Part shown: positions 1 to 5,654 of the stretch, piece after piece | Position numbering within the stretch: the stretch's first letter is position 1 | How the letters are laid out: every line of letters begins with the position of its first letter | Source: Nitriliruptoraceae bacterium | GTDB taxonomy: Bacteria; Actinomycetota; Nitriliruptoria; Nitriliruptorales; Nitriliruptoraceae | DNA: 11,318 nucleotides | Assembly (NCBI GenBank): GCA_007131525.1 | Contig: SLQK01000191.1 | Location: forward strand, 1-11,318 | Direction: 5' to 3' | Notes under the pieces: generated by a model | What the model saw: only the letters and a program-made list of their open reading frames with translations | The model's database searches: none | Told to the model about the DNA's origin: nothing | Translations under genes and position numbers: made by a program

Positions 1-509
1 ACCGTGGCGGACAGCGACGCGATCTGGACCGAGGCGGGGAGCTGGACGATGACCTCCTCCCACACCGCGCCGCGGCTGCGGTCGGCGAGGTAGTGGACCT
101 CGTCGAGCACGACGTGCCGCAGCCCCGTGAGGGTGCGGGACGCCTCGTAGATCATGTTGCGCAGGACCTCGGTGGTCATCACCACCACCGGGGCGTTGCC
201 GTTGATCGAACGATCCCCGGTGAGGAGGCCGACCTGATCGTGCCGGTAGCGCGTCAGCAGGTCCCGGTACTTCTGGTTGGACAGCGCCTTGATGGGGGTG
301 GTGTAGAAGGCCTTGCCTCCCCGCGTGACGGCGTCGTAGCAGGCGAACTCCCCGACCACGGTCTTGCCGGCGCCGGTCGGGGCGGCGACCAGCACCGAGC
401 GCCCCCGCACCAGCGCGTCGATCGCCTGCTGCTGGAAGGGGTCCAGGGGGAAGCCGACCTGGGCCACGAAGCGGTCCACGTGGGCCTGGAGGTCCTCGCG
501 CTGCTCCAC
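1..509 (-). CDS. helY: HelY-type Ski2-like DEAD/DEAH-box helicase, N-terminal part (cut by window edge)
   Basis: This is the first 169 codons of an ATP-dependent RNA/DNA helicase of the Ski2/Mtr4/HelY family; the rest lies beyond the left edge. Visible motifs in order are a Q-like region around residues 20-30 (FPLDPFQQQAI), Walker A APTGAGKT at 43-50, motif Ia TPIKALSNQK at 71-80, TGD at 98-100, the MTTEVLRNM segment at 111-119, the DEVH box at 136-139 and SAT (motif III) at 167-169. The GTG at 509-507 is chosen because a GAGG lies just upstream and no other start codon is near in that frame. In M. tuberculosis helY (Rv2092c) follows tatC; here one extra gene sits between, with a 102-bp gap. 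Family assignment is firm; the substrate is not known from sequence. Confidence 0.93.
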   Translation of the reverse strand, partial: MEQREDLQAHVDRFVAQVGFPLDPFQQQAIDALVRGRSVLVAAPTGAGKTVVGEFACYDAVTRGGKAFYTTPIKALSNQKYRDLLTRYRHDQVGLLTGDRSINGNAPVVVMTTEVLRNMIYEASRTLTGLRHVVLDEVHYLADRSRGAVWEEVIVQLPASVQIASLSAT

Positions 510-555
510 GGTGCCTCGGTCGCGGTCGGGGTCGGACGCGGTCGGTACCGCGCGC

Positions 556-561
556 AGCCTA
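556..561 (-). promoter_or_regulatory. possible -10 element upstream of helY
   Basis: TAGGCT on the minus strand, about 46 nt before the helY GTG, fits the actinobacterial TANNNT -10 pattern. It lies in the 102-bp gap between the preceding gene and helY. No convincing -35 hexamer is seen at 16-18 nt, so this is weak support for a separate helY promoter. Confidence 0.2.
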
Positions 562-611
562 CGGTCTCTGCCGGCGCTGACCCCGCCACGGCAACCGGCG
601 CACGATCGCGG

Positions 612-1262
612 TCAGCGCCGACGCCCGTCCTCGAAGCTGCGGAGTGGCGGGAGGGGGGCGACGTCGGTCCGGGTGCCCGCCAGGTCGCTGAGCGAGGCCC
701 GGGCGCGCGCCGTCAGCTGCTCGGAGCGGGTCCTGAGCCGTCCGACCTCGGTGGTCAGGTCCCGACGCAGCAGCTCATCGTCCACGGTCGCGGCATGCCC
801 GAGCACCTCGACGGCGTCCCGCGACAGGGTGATCGCGTGGATGAACTCGCGCTGGACCGGGCGGGCTGAGGGCGGGACGTCCGCTGCCGCGAGCCGGACC
901 AGGGCCGTGTCGTAGGCCCCGAGCCAGCCGTCGAGGTGCGCCTCGACGAGCTCCGGATCGGCGTCGCGGCGCAGGGCGATCAGCGCCTCGCTGACCGCCA
1001 CCCGCCCCTCGGTCGAGGAGGTCCAGATCCCGTCGGCGGCGAGGGCGACGGGGAGGACGTCGGCCTCGACGGCACGGTGCGCGTCCACCTCGACACCGGG
1101 CGCGGTGATCCGACCGAGCGTGCCGCCGACGAGCAGCGAGAGTGCCATCACGAGCGCGAGGGTCCCGAGATGCAGCCGTCGCGCGGCGAGTCGGGCCCGC
1201 ACGGTCAGCGGTGGGCGTGCCGGCGGGCTGGCCGGCTGCCTGGGCTGGGGCGACTCGCTCAC
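612..1262 (-). CDS. single-pass membrane-anchored protein of unknown function
   Basis: I do not recognise this 216-residue protein. Residues 1-30 are Pro/Arg-rich and presumably cytoplasmic. Residues about 31-50 (LHLGTLALVMALSLLVGG) form one hydrophobic helix. The remaining 165 residues look all-helical and probably lie outside the membrane, with an amphipathic, Arg/Glu-rich stretch at about 165-195 that could be a coiled coil. It has no cysteine or enzyme motif. The GTG start overlaps the tatC stop in a 4-nt GTGA, so it is probably translationally coupled to tatC; no Shine-Dalgarno is needed or seen. An open frame extends upstream inside tatC, but that part reads as out-of-frame tatC and is discarded. 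The layout (short inside tail, one helix, helical outer domain) resembles sensor-type anchors, but no function can be assigned. Confidence 0.75.
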   Translation of the reverse strand: MSESPQPRQPASPPARPPLTVRARLAARRLHLGTLALVMALSLLVGGTLGRITAPGVEVDAHRAVEADVLPVALAADGIWTSSTEGRVAVSEALIALRRDADPELVEAHLDGWLGAYDTALVRLAAADVPPSARPVQREFIHAITLSRDAVEVLGHAATVDDELLRRDLTTEVGRLRTRSEQLTARARASLSDLAGTRTDVAPLPPLRSFEDGRRR

Positions 1263-2029
1263 GGGGCGCGCCGTCTCCGCCGCCGCTCGATCACCCTGGC
1301 GGTCACGATCGACAGCTCGTAGAAGGCGATCATCGGTCCCGAGACGATCAGCAGCGTGACGGGGTCGGTGGTGGGGGTCACCAGGGCAGCGAGCGTGACC
1401 AGCGCGACGATGGCATAGGGCCTGGCGGTCTTGAGGCTCGATGAGCTCAGCACCCCGACCAGCACCAGGGCCACCAGCACCAGCGGCAGCTCGAACACGA
1501 TCGCGAAGGCGAGGCACATGCGGATGAAGAAGGACAGGTACTCGCTCGCCGACAGCAGCGCCTCGATCCGCGGCCCGCCCAGGGCCAGCAGCACCCGCAG
1601 CGCCTGGGGGATGATCAGGTAGGCGGCCACGATGCCGAGGGCGAGCATCACCTGGCTGAGGATCACGAAGGGCAGGGCGAAGCGCCGCTCCCGGGTGGTC
1701 AACCCGGGGGTGATGAACCGCCACAGCTGGTAGAAGATGACCGGCCCACCGAGGAACAGCCCCACCAGCAGCGAGGCCCGGATCCGCACCGAGAAGGGCT
1801 CCAGCGGGCGCAGCGCGATCAGGTTGCAGTTCGGCAGGGAGGTCTCGAACACCTGGCAGTAGGGCGCGATGAGCACGTCCAGCAGGTAGGGGAAGACCGC
1901 GTAGCCGATCGAGGTACCGATCACCAGCGCGATGATCGCGCGCAGCAGCCGCGTCCGCAGCTCACGGAGGTGCTCGATGAGCGGCATCTCCCCCGCGGGT
2001 CGCGGAGTGCCCTCCTCCTCGGCGCTCAA
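1259..2029 (-). CDS. tatC: Sec-independent protein translocase subunit TatC
   Basis: TatC is the core receptor of the twin-arginine translocase. It binds RR signal peptides of folded exported proteins in the cytoplasmic membrane. The 256-residue protein shows the conserved HLRELRTRLL N-terminus (residues 20-29, Glu23), ITPGLTTRERR in the first cytoplasmic loop (Glu114, matching the essential E. coli Glu103), FAIVFELP (Glu180) in a membrane helix, and about six hydrophobic segments. The C-terminus is a run of arginines (RRRRRR), consistent with a cytoplasmic end. The start is uncertain: the TTG at 2029, 7 nt after the tatA stop, has only a poor Shine-Dalgarno, while ATG at 1987 (Met15) would still leave the full conserved core. 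It follows tatA directly and overlaps the next gene by 4 nt. Confidence 0.97.
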   Translation of the reverse strand: MSAEEEGTPRPAGEMPLIEHLRELRTRLLRAIIALVIGTSIGYAVFPYLLDVLIAPYCQVFETSLPNCNLIALRPLEPFSVRIRASLLVGLFLGGPVIFYQLWRFITPGLTTRERRFALPFVILSQVMLALGIVAAYLIIPQALRVLLALGGPRIEALLSASEYLSFFIRMCLAFAIVFELPLVLVALVLVGVLSSSSLKTARPYAIVALVTLAALVTPTTDPVTLLIVSGPMIAFYELSIVTARVIERRRRRRAP

Positions 2030-2036
2030 GCGGCCG

Positions 2037-2255
2037 TCAACGCCCGGCGTCGGTGTCCGGGTCGGAGGACCGGTCCGCGGGCTCCTCGGAGGCCTCGCCC
2101 TCGGCGTCGTCCTCCTCGAGGGCGTCCTTGGTCGCCTTGCGGAACTCCTTCATGGAGGTCCCGATCGAGCTGGCGAGGTCGGGGAGCCGCTTCGCACCGA
2201 ACAGCAGCATGACGATGATGAGGATGATGACGAGTTCGGTCGGTCCCAGCCTCAC
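2037..2255 (-). CDS. tatA: twin-arginine translocase pore subunit TatA
   Basis: TatA multimerises with TatC to form the passage for folded proteins. This copy is 72 residues. It has a short N-terminal transmembrane helix at about 6-19 with an acidic residue (Glu7) near its start, then the FG hinge (Phe19-Gly20) and the RLPDLASSIG amphipathic helix. An acidic, low-complexity tail (EEDDAEGEASEE) follows. The GTG at 2255 is chosen over a TTG 39 nt upstream because GAGGAG sits 7 nt before it and because it gives the usual few residues before the helix. The single Glu rather than Gln at the start of the helix and the short length fit TatA more than TatB. tatC follows after 7 nt. No tatB is seen in the window. 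Confidence 0.95.
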   Translation of the reverse strand: MRLGPTELVIILIIVMLLFGAKRLPDLASSIGTSMKEFRKATKDALEEDDAEGEASEEPADRSSDPDTDAGR

Positions 2256-2262
2256 GCTCGTG

Positions 2263-2268
2263 CTCCTC
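2263..2268 (-). promoter_or_regulatory. ribosome binding site deciding the tatA start
   Basis: GAGGAG on the minus strand, 7 nt before the GTG at 2255. It supports the shorter TatA over the in-frame TTG at 2294. Confidence 0.7.
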
Positions 2269-2298
2269 GTTGGTGTCACCGACCATGCTACCAACGGT

Positions 2299-2541
2299 TC
2301 AGCGCTGGTCCCGATGGATCCTGAGCTGCTCCAGGCTGGCGCCGAGGCGGTCGAGCTCGCGCCGGGTGACCAGCTGCTCCTGTCCGATCTCGGCCGAGAC
2401 GGCCGTGAGCCGCTCGGTGGCGGCGGTGGCCTCCTGCAGCGCTCTGGCGACCCGCTGGCTCACGATGGCGCCCAGCGCGGCGATGGTCAGGACCGTCAGG
2501 AGCGCACCGACGACGATGGCGATGAGGGCGAGGTTGCTCAC
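2299..2541 (-). CDS. small membrane-anchored coiled-coil protein, unknown function
   Basis: An 80-residue protein begins at GTG 2541, with AGGA about 10 nt upstream. Residues about 3-29 (LALIAIVVGALLTVLTIAAL and on) form one hydrophobic helix. Residues 30-75 are charged and heptad-like (EATAATERLTAVSAEIGQEQ, then RRELDRLGASLEQL), so a coiled coil is likely. The longer open frame upstream is Arg/Pro-rich and reads as noncoding, so it is left out. It lies 43 nt upstream of tatA in the same direction and is probably co-transcribed with tatAC. The shape resembles small DUF948-like membrane proteins, but no family motif is clear. A role alongside Tat is only a guess from position. Confidence 0.7.
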   Translation of the reverse strand: MSNLALIAIVVGALLTVLTIAALGAIVSQRVARALQEATAATERLTAVSAEIGQEQLVTRRELDRLGASLEQLRIHRDQR

Positions 2542-2557
2542 GGAACGGGTCCTGGTC

Positions 2558-2597
2558 GGGTCGCCGGGGCAGCGTAGCGACCCGGCACCGGCGACCC
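2558..2597 (-). terminator. 10-bp inverted repeat after the zinc-ribbon gene (stem-loop)
   Basis: GGGTCGCCGG at 2558-2567 and CCGGCGACCC at 2588-2597 are perfect complements with a 20-nt loop, directly after the zinc-ribbon stop codon (2601) and before the start of the small membrane gene (2541). No T-run follows on the minus strand, so it is not a canonical intrinsic terminator. It could be a GC-rich actinobacterial terminator, an attenuator or an RNA-processing site. Confidence 0.35.
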
Positions 2598-2600
2598 GGC
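2578..2600. repeat. 9-bp direct repeat CGACCCGGC
   Basis: CGACCCGGC occurs at 2578-2586 and again at 2592-2600. The first copy contributes GCGACCC (2577-2583), which can also pair with GGGTCGC at 2558-2564. The gap could therefore fold into two alternative hairpins. Confidence 0.5.
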
Positions 2601-2951
2601 TCACACGGGGGTGTCGCGTACCAGCTCGGCGAACCAGCCCGGCTGCGCGAGCAGCAGGTGGAGGTCCAGGAGATCGTCGGGGGTCAGGGGCGGTCCGGCG
2701 GCGGGGAACTCGGGGTGGGGTGGGAGCTCGGGCGGGGTCTCGGCGACCGGCACCCCACCGGTGGTCAACAGCTGCGCGATCCGCTCGTCCGCTGGCTTGG
2801 CGACCTGGTCCGCGCACGAGGGGCAGCGGAACCGGTACTCGCTGAGGTCGCTGATCAGCCCGTCAGGCGCCCGCACCACGTGGAGTACGACCTCGTCTGG
2901 TCGCAGATCGACCTCGCCACAGGTGGGGCAGCTGGCGCGGATGCGGGTCAT
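2601..2951 (-). CDS. uncharacterised zinc-ribbon protein
   Basis: A 116-residue protein with two CxxC pairs: Cys8-Pro-Thr-Cys11 and Cys43-Pro-Ser-Cys46. These are spaced as in a rubredoxin-like zinc ribbon that would bind one Zn2+. Between them is a beta-rich segment. After residue 65 comes a Pro-rich linker (ETPPELPPHPEF), then a C-terminal helical piece with PDDLLDLHLLLAQPGWF, a segment I associate with unnamed actinobacterial proteins. ATG at 2951 is chosen because GAGGAGG stands 7 nt upstream; an in-frame GTG at 3038 also has AGGAGG 4 nt away but would add a non-conserved Arg-rich tail. It lies between pafC and tatA in the same direction. A nucleic-acid or protein-binding role is possible, but the function is unknown. 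Confidence 0.85.
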   Translation of the reverse strand: MTRIRASCPTCGEVDLRPDEVVLHVVRAPDGLISDLSEYRFRCPSCADQVAKPADERIAQLLTTGGVPVAETPPELPPHPEFPAAGPPLTPDDLLDLHLLLAQPGWFAELVRDTPV

Positions 2952-2958
2952 CGCGCGT

Positions 2959-2965
2959 CCTCCTC
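2959..2965 (-). promoter_or_regulatory. ribosome binding site deciding the zinc-ribbon start
   Basis: GAGGAGG on the minus strand, 7 nt before the ATG at 2951. It is the best-spaced Shine-Dalgarno for this frame. Confidence 0.7.
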
Positions 2966-3039
2966 GGATGGGGTTGCCATCCAGGTGTCGGCGCGGCCTG
3001 TGGCGGTCTGAAGCACGAGATCCATCGACCCCGTGCACG

Positions 3040-3053
3040 CCCCCTCCTGGGGG
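3040..3053 (-). other. short GC stem-loop abutting the pafC stop, containing AGGAGG
   Basis: On the minus strand CCCCC-AGGA-GGGGG begins directly after the pafC stop codon (3056-3054). A 5-bp GC stem closes a 4-nt loop, and part of an AGGAGG lies in it. There is no T-run. It could mark the pafC 3' end or mask a ribosome site; neither is shown. Confidence 0.3.
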
Positions 3054-3986
3054 TCAGCTCGGGCCGGCAGCCCGCCGCAGCGCCTGCTCGGCCCGCTGTC
3101 TGACCAACGTCCTGAGCTCGTCGGGGGCCTCCACCACGGCCTCACCACCGGCCATCAGGACCAGCTGCGCGACGAACCCGAGCGCGTCGGTGCGCAGGTG
3201 CAGGGTCGCTCCACCGTCGGGTCGCTCCACGACCTCGTCGGCGGTGACGGCGTCCTGGACCCACCGACCACGAGGGCGCAGGGTCAGCACCACGGCGGGG
3301 TCATCGGGACCGGGGACGTAGCGTGGAGGGTCGAGGTGGGTCGGTGCCGGCACCGTGGCTGCGGCGTCGCTGACGCGGGCCTCGGCGACGCGGTCCAGCC
3401 GGAACACCCGGCGCTCGCCCACCCCGTGGTCGTGACCCTGCAGGTACCAGGTGCCGTCGAGCACGTGCAGCGCCCACGGGTCGACGACCCTGCGCGCCGG
3501 GGCGGCGTCCGCCCGACCCTGGTAGTCGAGCTCCACCTGCCGGTGCTCGCGCACCGCCCGCCTGAGCAGCGGCAGGATGCGCACCTCGTCGGGTTCCAGG
3601 ACGTCGGCGGAGCGCTCCGGGATCCCCAGTGCGGCCCGGATGCGGTCGACCGCGCTGCGCAGCGCCGGCAGCTCCTCCCCCAGCGCCTCGGCGACGGCGT
3701 CGACGGTGACCACCAACCGGAGGGCCTCGCGGGGGGTGGGTCGCAGTGGCCGCTTCAGTTCGTCGGCCATCCGCAGCACGACGCGGTCCCCGACGATACT
3801 GACCTCGAACAGGTCCCCACCGCCGAGCCCCGGCAGCCCACAGAAGTCGAGGTGGCCGAGATCGGTCCGCACCTGCGACGCCGACACCCCGAACGCCCCG
3901 GCGATCTCGCTCAGGCTCGCACCGGGCCGCTCCAGCAGCCACGGCACCATGGTCAACATGCGCGCGACGTCGGCGGCCGCGCTCAC
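3054..3986 (-). CDS. pafC: WYL-domain transcriptional regulator PafC
   Basis: PafC pairs with PafB to form the transcription activator of the RecA-independent DNA-damage response, characterised in mycobacteria. The 310-residue protein has an N-terminal winged helix-turn-helix region (about 1-75; SLSEIAGAFGVSASQVRTDL is the HTH), a linker, and a WYL domain. The WYL domain spans about 130-210, with DPWALHVLDGTWYLQGHDH giving Trp180-Tyr181-Leu182 and the RRVFRLDRV arginine strand. A C-terminal WCX-like domain covers about 225-305. The GTG start overlaps the pafB stop as GTGA and has GGAGG 7 nt upstream, so the two are co-translated. Partner PafB lies directly upstream. Family and gene order agree with mycobacterial pafBC; the name rests on order as much as on sequence. 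Confidence 0.93.
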   Translation of the reverse strand: MSAAADVARMLTMVPWLLERPGASLSEIAGAFGVSASQVRTDLGHLDFCGLPGLGGGDLFEVSIVGDRVVLRMADELKRPLRPTPREALRLVVTVDAVAEALGEELPALRSAVDRIRAALGIPERSADVLEPDEVRILPLLRRAVREHRQVELDYQGRADAAPARRVVDPWALHVLDGTWYLQGHDHGVGERRVFRLDRVAEARVSDAAATVPAPTHLDPPRYVPGPDDPAVVLTLRPRGRWVQDAVTADEVVERPDGGATLHLRTDALGFVAQLVLMAGGEAVVEAPDELRTLVRQRAEQALRRAAGPS

Positions 3987-4957
3987 CCCTCCACCTCCGG
4001 CCGCGCCGGCTGCGGCGCAGGCCCGCCACCGTGGGCGGCCAGGACGGCCTCGAGCCCGCGCAGCACGGCCGCACGCAGCTGCGCCGGCCCGAGCACCTCC
4101 ACCGAGGCGCCGAGCCCGAGCACCCAGGCACGGTCGCGGACCGGGTGCAGCTCGTCCAGGGTCAGCACGGGCCAGCCGTCGTGGGTCCGGCCGGTGTCAC
4201 GACCGCCCCGGACCTCCACCGTCCACCGGGCCTCCGGTGCGACGGCCAGGGTCACCTCCACACCCGGGAGCGCCGGTCCCGACACGGCGGCGGCGACATC
4301 GAGGTCGTCGGGTGGTTCGAACGCGGCGGGCGCACCCACCGGGACCGGCCCGTCGGTGATCCGATCGAGACGGAAGGCCCGGAGCGCGTCGCGGGTGTGG
4401 TCGCGGCCCACCAGGTACCAGGCGGCTCGTCGCTGCACCACGCCGTAGGGGTCGACCGTGCGGGTCGCGACGGTGCCGTCGGCGGCGCGGTAGGTGAAGG
4501 TGACGGTGGTCCGCTCCACGACGGCGTCGGCGACGGCATCGATCGGGTCGGGTGACACCTCGACGCGGGTGTCGCCCGGCAGGTCGATCGGGACCGGGTC
4601 GGGGGCACGGGCCGCGAGCTTGGCCAGCGCCAGGGGGGTGTCCTCCGCGCCGGTCAGCCGCACCGCCAGGGCCAGCGCCGCCACCTCCTCGGCCGTGAGC
4701 TCGACGTCGGGCAGCTCGTAGGTGCGCCGTCGGATCGTGTAGCCGAGCTCGTCGCTGTAGGGCAGCGTGACGGTCTCGATCGGGACCCCGAGGCGCCGCA
4801 GCTCGTCCTTGTCGCGCTCGAACATCCGGCGGCTGCTGTCGGCCGAACCCTCGGTGTAGTAGCGGGTGCGCCGCCGCAGATCCTCCAGGCTCATCGCGCC
4901 CGGCGACTCGAGCAGGGCGATCGTGAGGTTCACCAGGCGTTCGGCCTTCTGCGCCAC
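3983..4957 (-). CDS. pafB: WYL-domain transcriptional regulator PafB
   Basis: This is the partner of PafC in the PafBC DNA-damage activator. The 324-residue protein starts with a winged-HTH region (AERLVNLTIALLESPGAMSL, then YYTEGSADSSRRMFERDKDE, the conserved recognition-helix zone that typifies PafB). A WYL domain follows at about 140-205, with VDPYGVVQRRAAWYLVGRDH (Trp180-Tyr181-Leu182) and RAFRLDRI. The C-terminal WCX part is at about 220-310. WYL domains are thought to sense single-stranded nucleic acid or a similar ligand. The start is GTG at 4957 with AGGAG 5 nt upstream. Unlike in mycobacteria, pafA is not directly upstream: an opposite-strand gene intervenes, so pafBC must have its own promoter in the 109-bp gap before it. 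Confidence 0.94.
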   Translation of the reverse strand: MAQKAERLVNLTIALLESPGAMSLEDLRRRTRYYTEGSADSSRRMFERDKDELRRLGVPIETVTLPYSDELGYTIRRRTYELPDVELTAEEVAALALAVRLTGAEDTPLALAKLAARAPDPVPIDLPGDTRVEVSPDPIDAVADAVVERTTVTFTYRAADGTVATRTVDPYGVVQRRAAWYLVGRDHTRDALRAFRLDRITDGPVPVGAPAAFEPPDDLDVAAAVSGPALPGVEVTLAVAPEARWTVEVRGGRDTGRTHDGWPVLTLDELHPVRDRAWVLGLGASVEVLGPAQLRAAVLRGLEAVLAAHGGGPAPQPARPEVEG

Positions 4958-5066
4958 CGGTGCTCCTGGGACGGGGGACGTTGCCGGAGGAGTCTAGGGT
5001 CCCGGCGCAGCGCCGCGGCCGGCCACCTAGCGTCATCTGAGGATCCCCCGTTGTCAGGAGCGAGCC
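4958..5066. promoter_or_regulatory. divergent promoter region between pafB and the SRPBCC gene
   Basis: This gap must drive pafBC leftward and the SRPBCC gene rightward. On the minus strand TAGACT at 4996-4991, 33 nt before the pafB start, fits a -10 element. On the plus strand TAGCGT at 5028-5033, 33 nt before the GTG at 5067, fits another. Neither has a clear -35. An 11-bp palindrome GGCGC-A-GCGCC at 5004-5014, followed by more GC palindromic sequence to about 5023, lies between them and could be an operator. AGGAG at 5056-5060 is the ribosome site of the plus-strand gene, and AGGAG at 4967-4963 that of pafB. Confidence 0.5.
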
Positions 5067-5651
5067 GTGGACGTGCCCGAACGTGGTGGACCGACCGAGC
5101 GCGGCCCACGGGACCCCGCCGGACCCGTCGACCCGGTGGCGCTGCGGGAAGCCGTCGGCCAGGTGGTCCCCGAGGGGTTCCACCACGACGTCGTCCAGAC
5201 CCCGGTGGTGGTGGACCACCCCGTCGAGCGGGTGTGGGCCTGGCTCGACGACCCGGCGACCTTCGTCGACGGCCAGGTGTGGCCCTTCGTCGTGGAGTTC
5301 CACCACCCGCCCGGCACCCTGGCCTTCCGCCCCGGGGTGCGCAACGACCACCACGGCCCGCTGCTGCACCTCCCCGCGGTCGTGGGCGCCGTCCGGCCAC
5401 CGGCGCACCGGGAGCTGCTGTACCTCTACGGCGCCTTCGTCCTCAGCCCGCGGCTGCTGCGTCCGGCACGGCTCCTGTTCGACCTGCACACCAGCCCCGA
5501 CGGTCAGCGGACCCGGATCACGGTCACCACCGAAGCCGCGGTGCGTGCCCCGGCACTGTGGGCGTGGCGGGTGGGCAACCGGTGGTTCTGGCGACGGTTC
5601 GGTCGCTGGTGCGACGCAGCCCTGACCGCCCGTGCCGGGCAGGGCGCGTGA
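5067..5651 (+). CDS. SRPBCC (START/polyketide-cyclase-like) fold protein
   Basis: A 194-residue soluble protein. After a charged, Pro-rich N-terminus (1-40), the pattern TPVVVDHPVERVWAWLDDP (45-63) matches the first strand and helix of SRPBCC proteins. Beta-rich segments follow, including HRELLYLYGAFVLSP and TRITVTTEAAV. The protein ends in a long amphipathic Trp-rich helix (WAWRVGNRWFWRRFGRW, about 165-181), the usual lid helix of the fold. Such proteins bind hydrophobic ligands in an internal cavity; ligand and reaction cannot be read from sequence. The GTG at 5067 has AGGAG 6 nt upstream. It is the only plus-strand gene in the window. It sits head-to-head with pafB and tail-to-tail with pafA, whose stop lies 3 bp away, so there is no room for a terminator between them. 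Confidence 0.8.
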   Translation: MDVPERGGPTERGPRDPAGPVDPVALREAVGQVVPEGFHHDVVQTPVVVDHPVERVWAWLDDPATFVDGQVWPFVVEFHHPPGTLAFRPGVRNDHHGPLLHLPAVVGAVRPPAHRELLYLYGAFVLSPRLLRPARLLFDLHTSPDGQRTRITVTTEAAVRAPALWAWRVGNRWFWRRFGRWCDAALTARAGQGA

Positions 5652-5654
5652 CCG

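Noticed and set aside
1263..1724. N-terminal extension of the 216-residue membrane protein into tatC
   Set aside because: The extra 154 codons read as frame-shifted tatC (Arg/Pro/Gly-rich), while the GTGA overlap start gives a normal domain layout.
2948..3025. 25-residue minus-strand reading frame whose stop overlaps the zinc-ribbon ATG (ATGA)
   Set aside because: The nearest AGGAGG is 17 nt away, too far, and the peptide shows no leader or attenuator feature. It could only be rescued by ribosome profiling.
3033..4448. 471-codon plus-strand open frame opposite pafC and pafB
   Set aside because: Antisense to WYL regulators, with low-complexity translation and no ribosome site of note.
5051..5076. 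TTGTCA upstream of the SRPBCC gene as part of a PafBC-type RecA-NDp promoter
   Set aside because: The known motif needs TTGTC(A/G)GTG, 8 nt, then TANNNT. After TTGTCAGGA no TANNNT occurs at that spacing and the start codon is already reached. The AGGAG here is the ribosome site.
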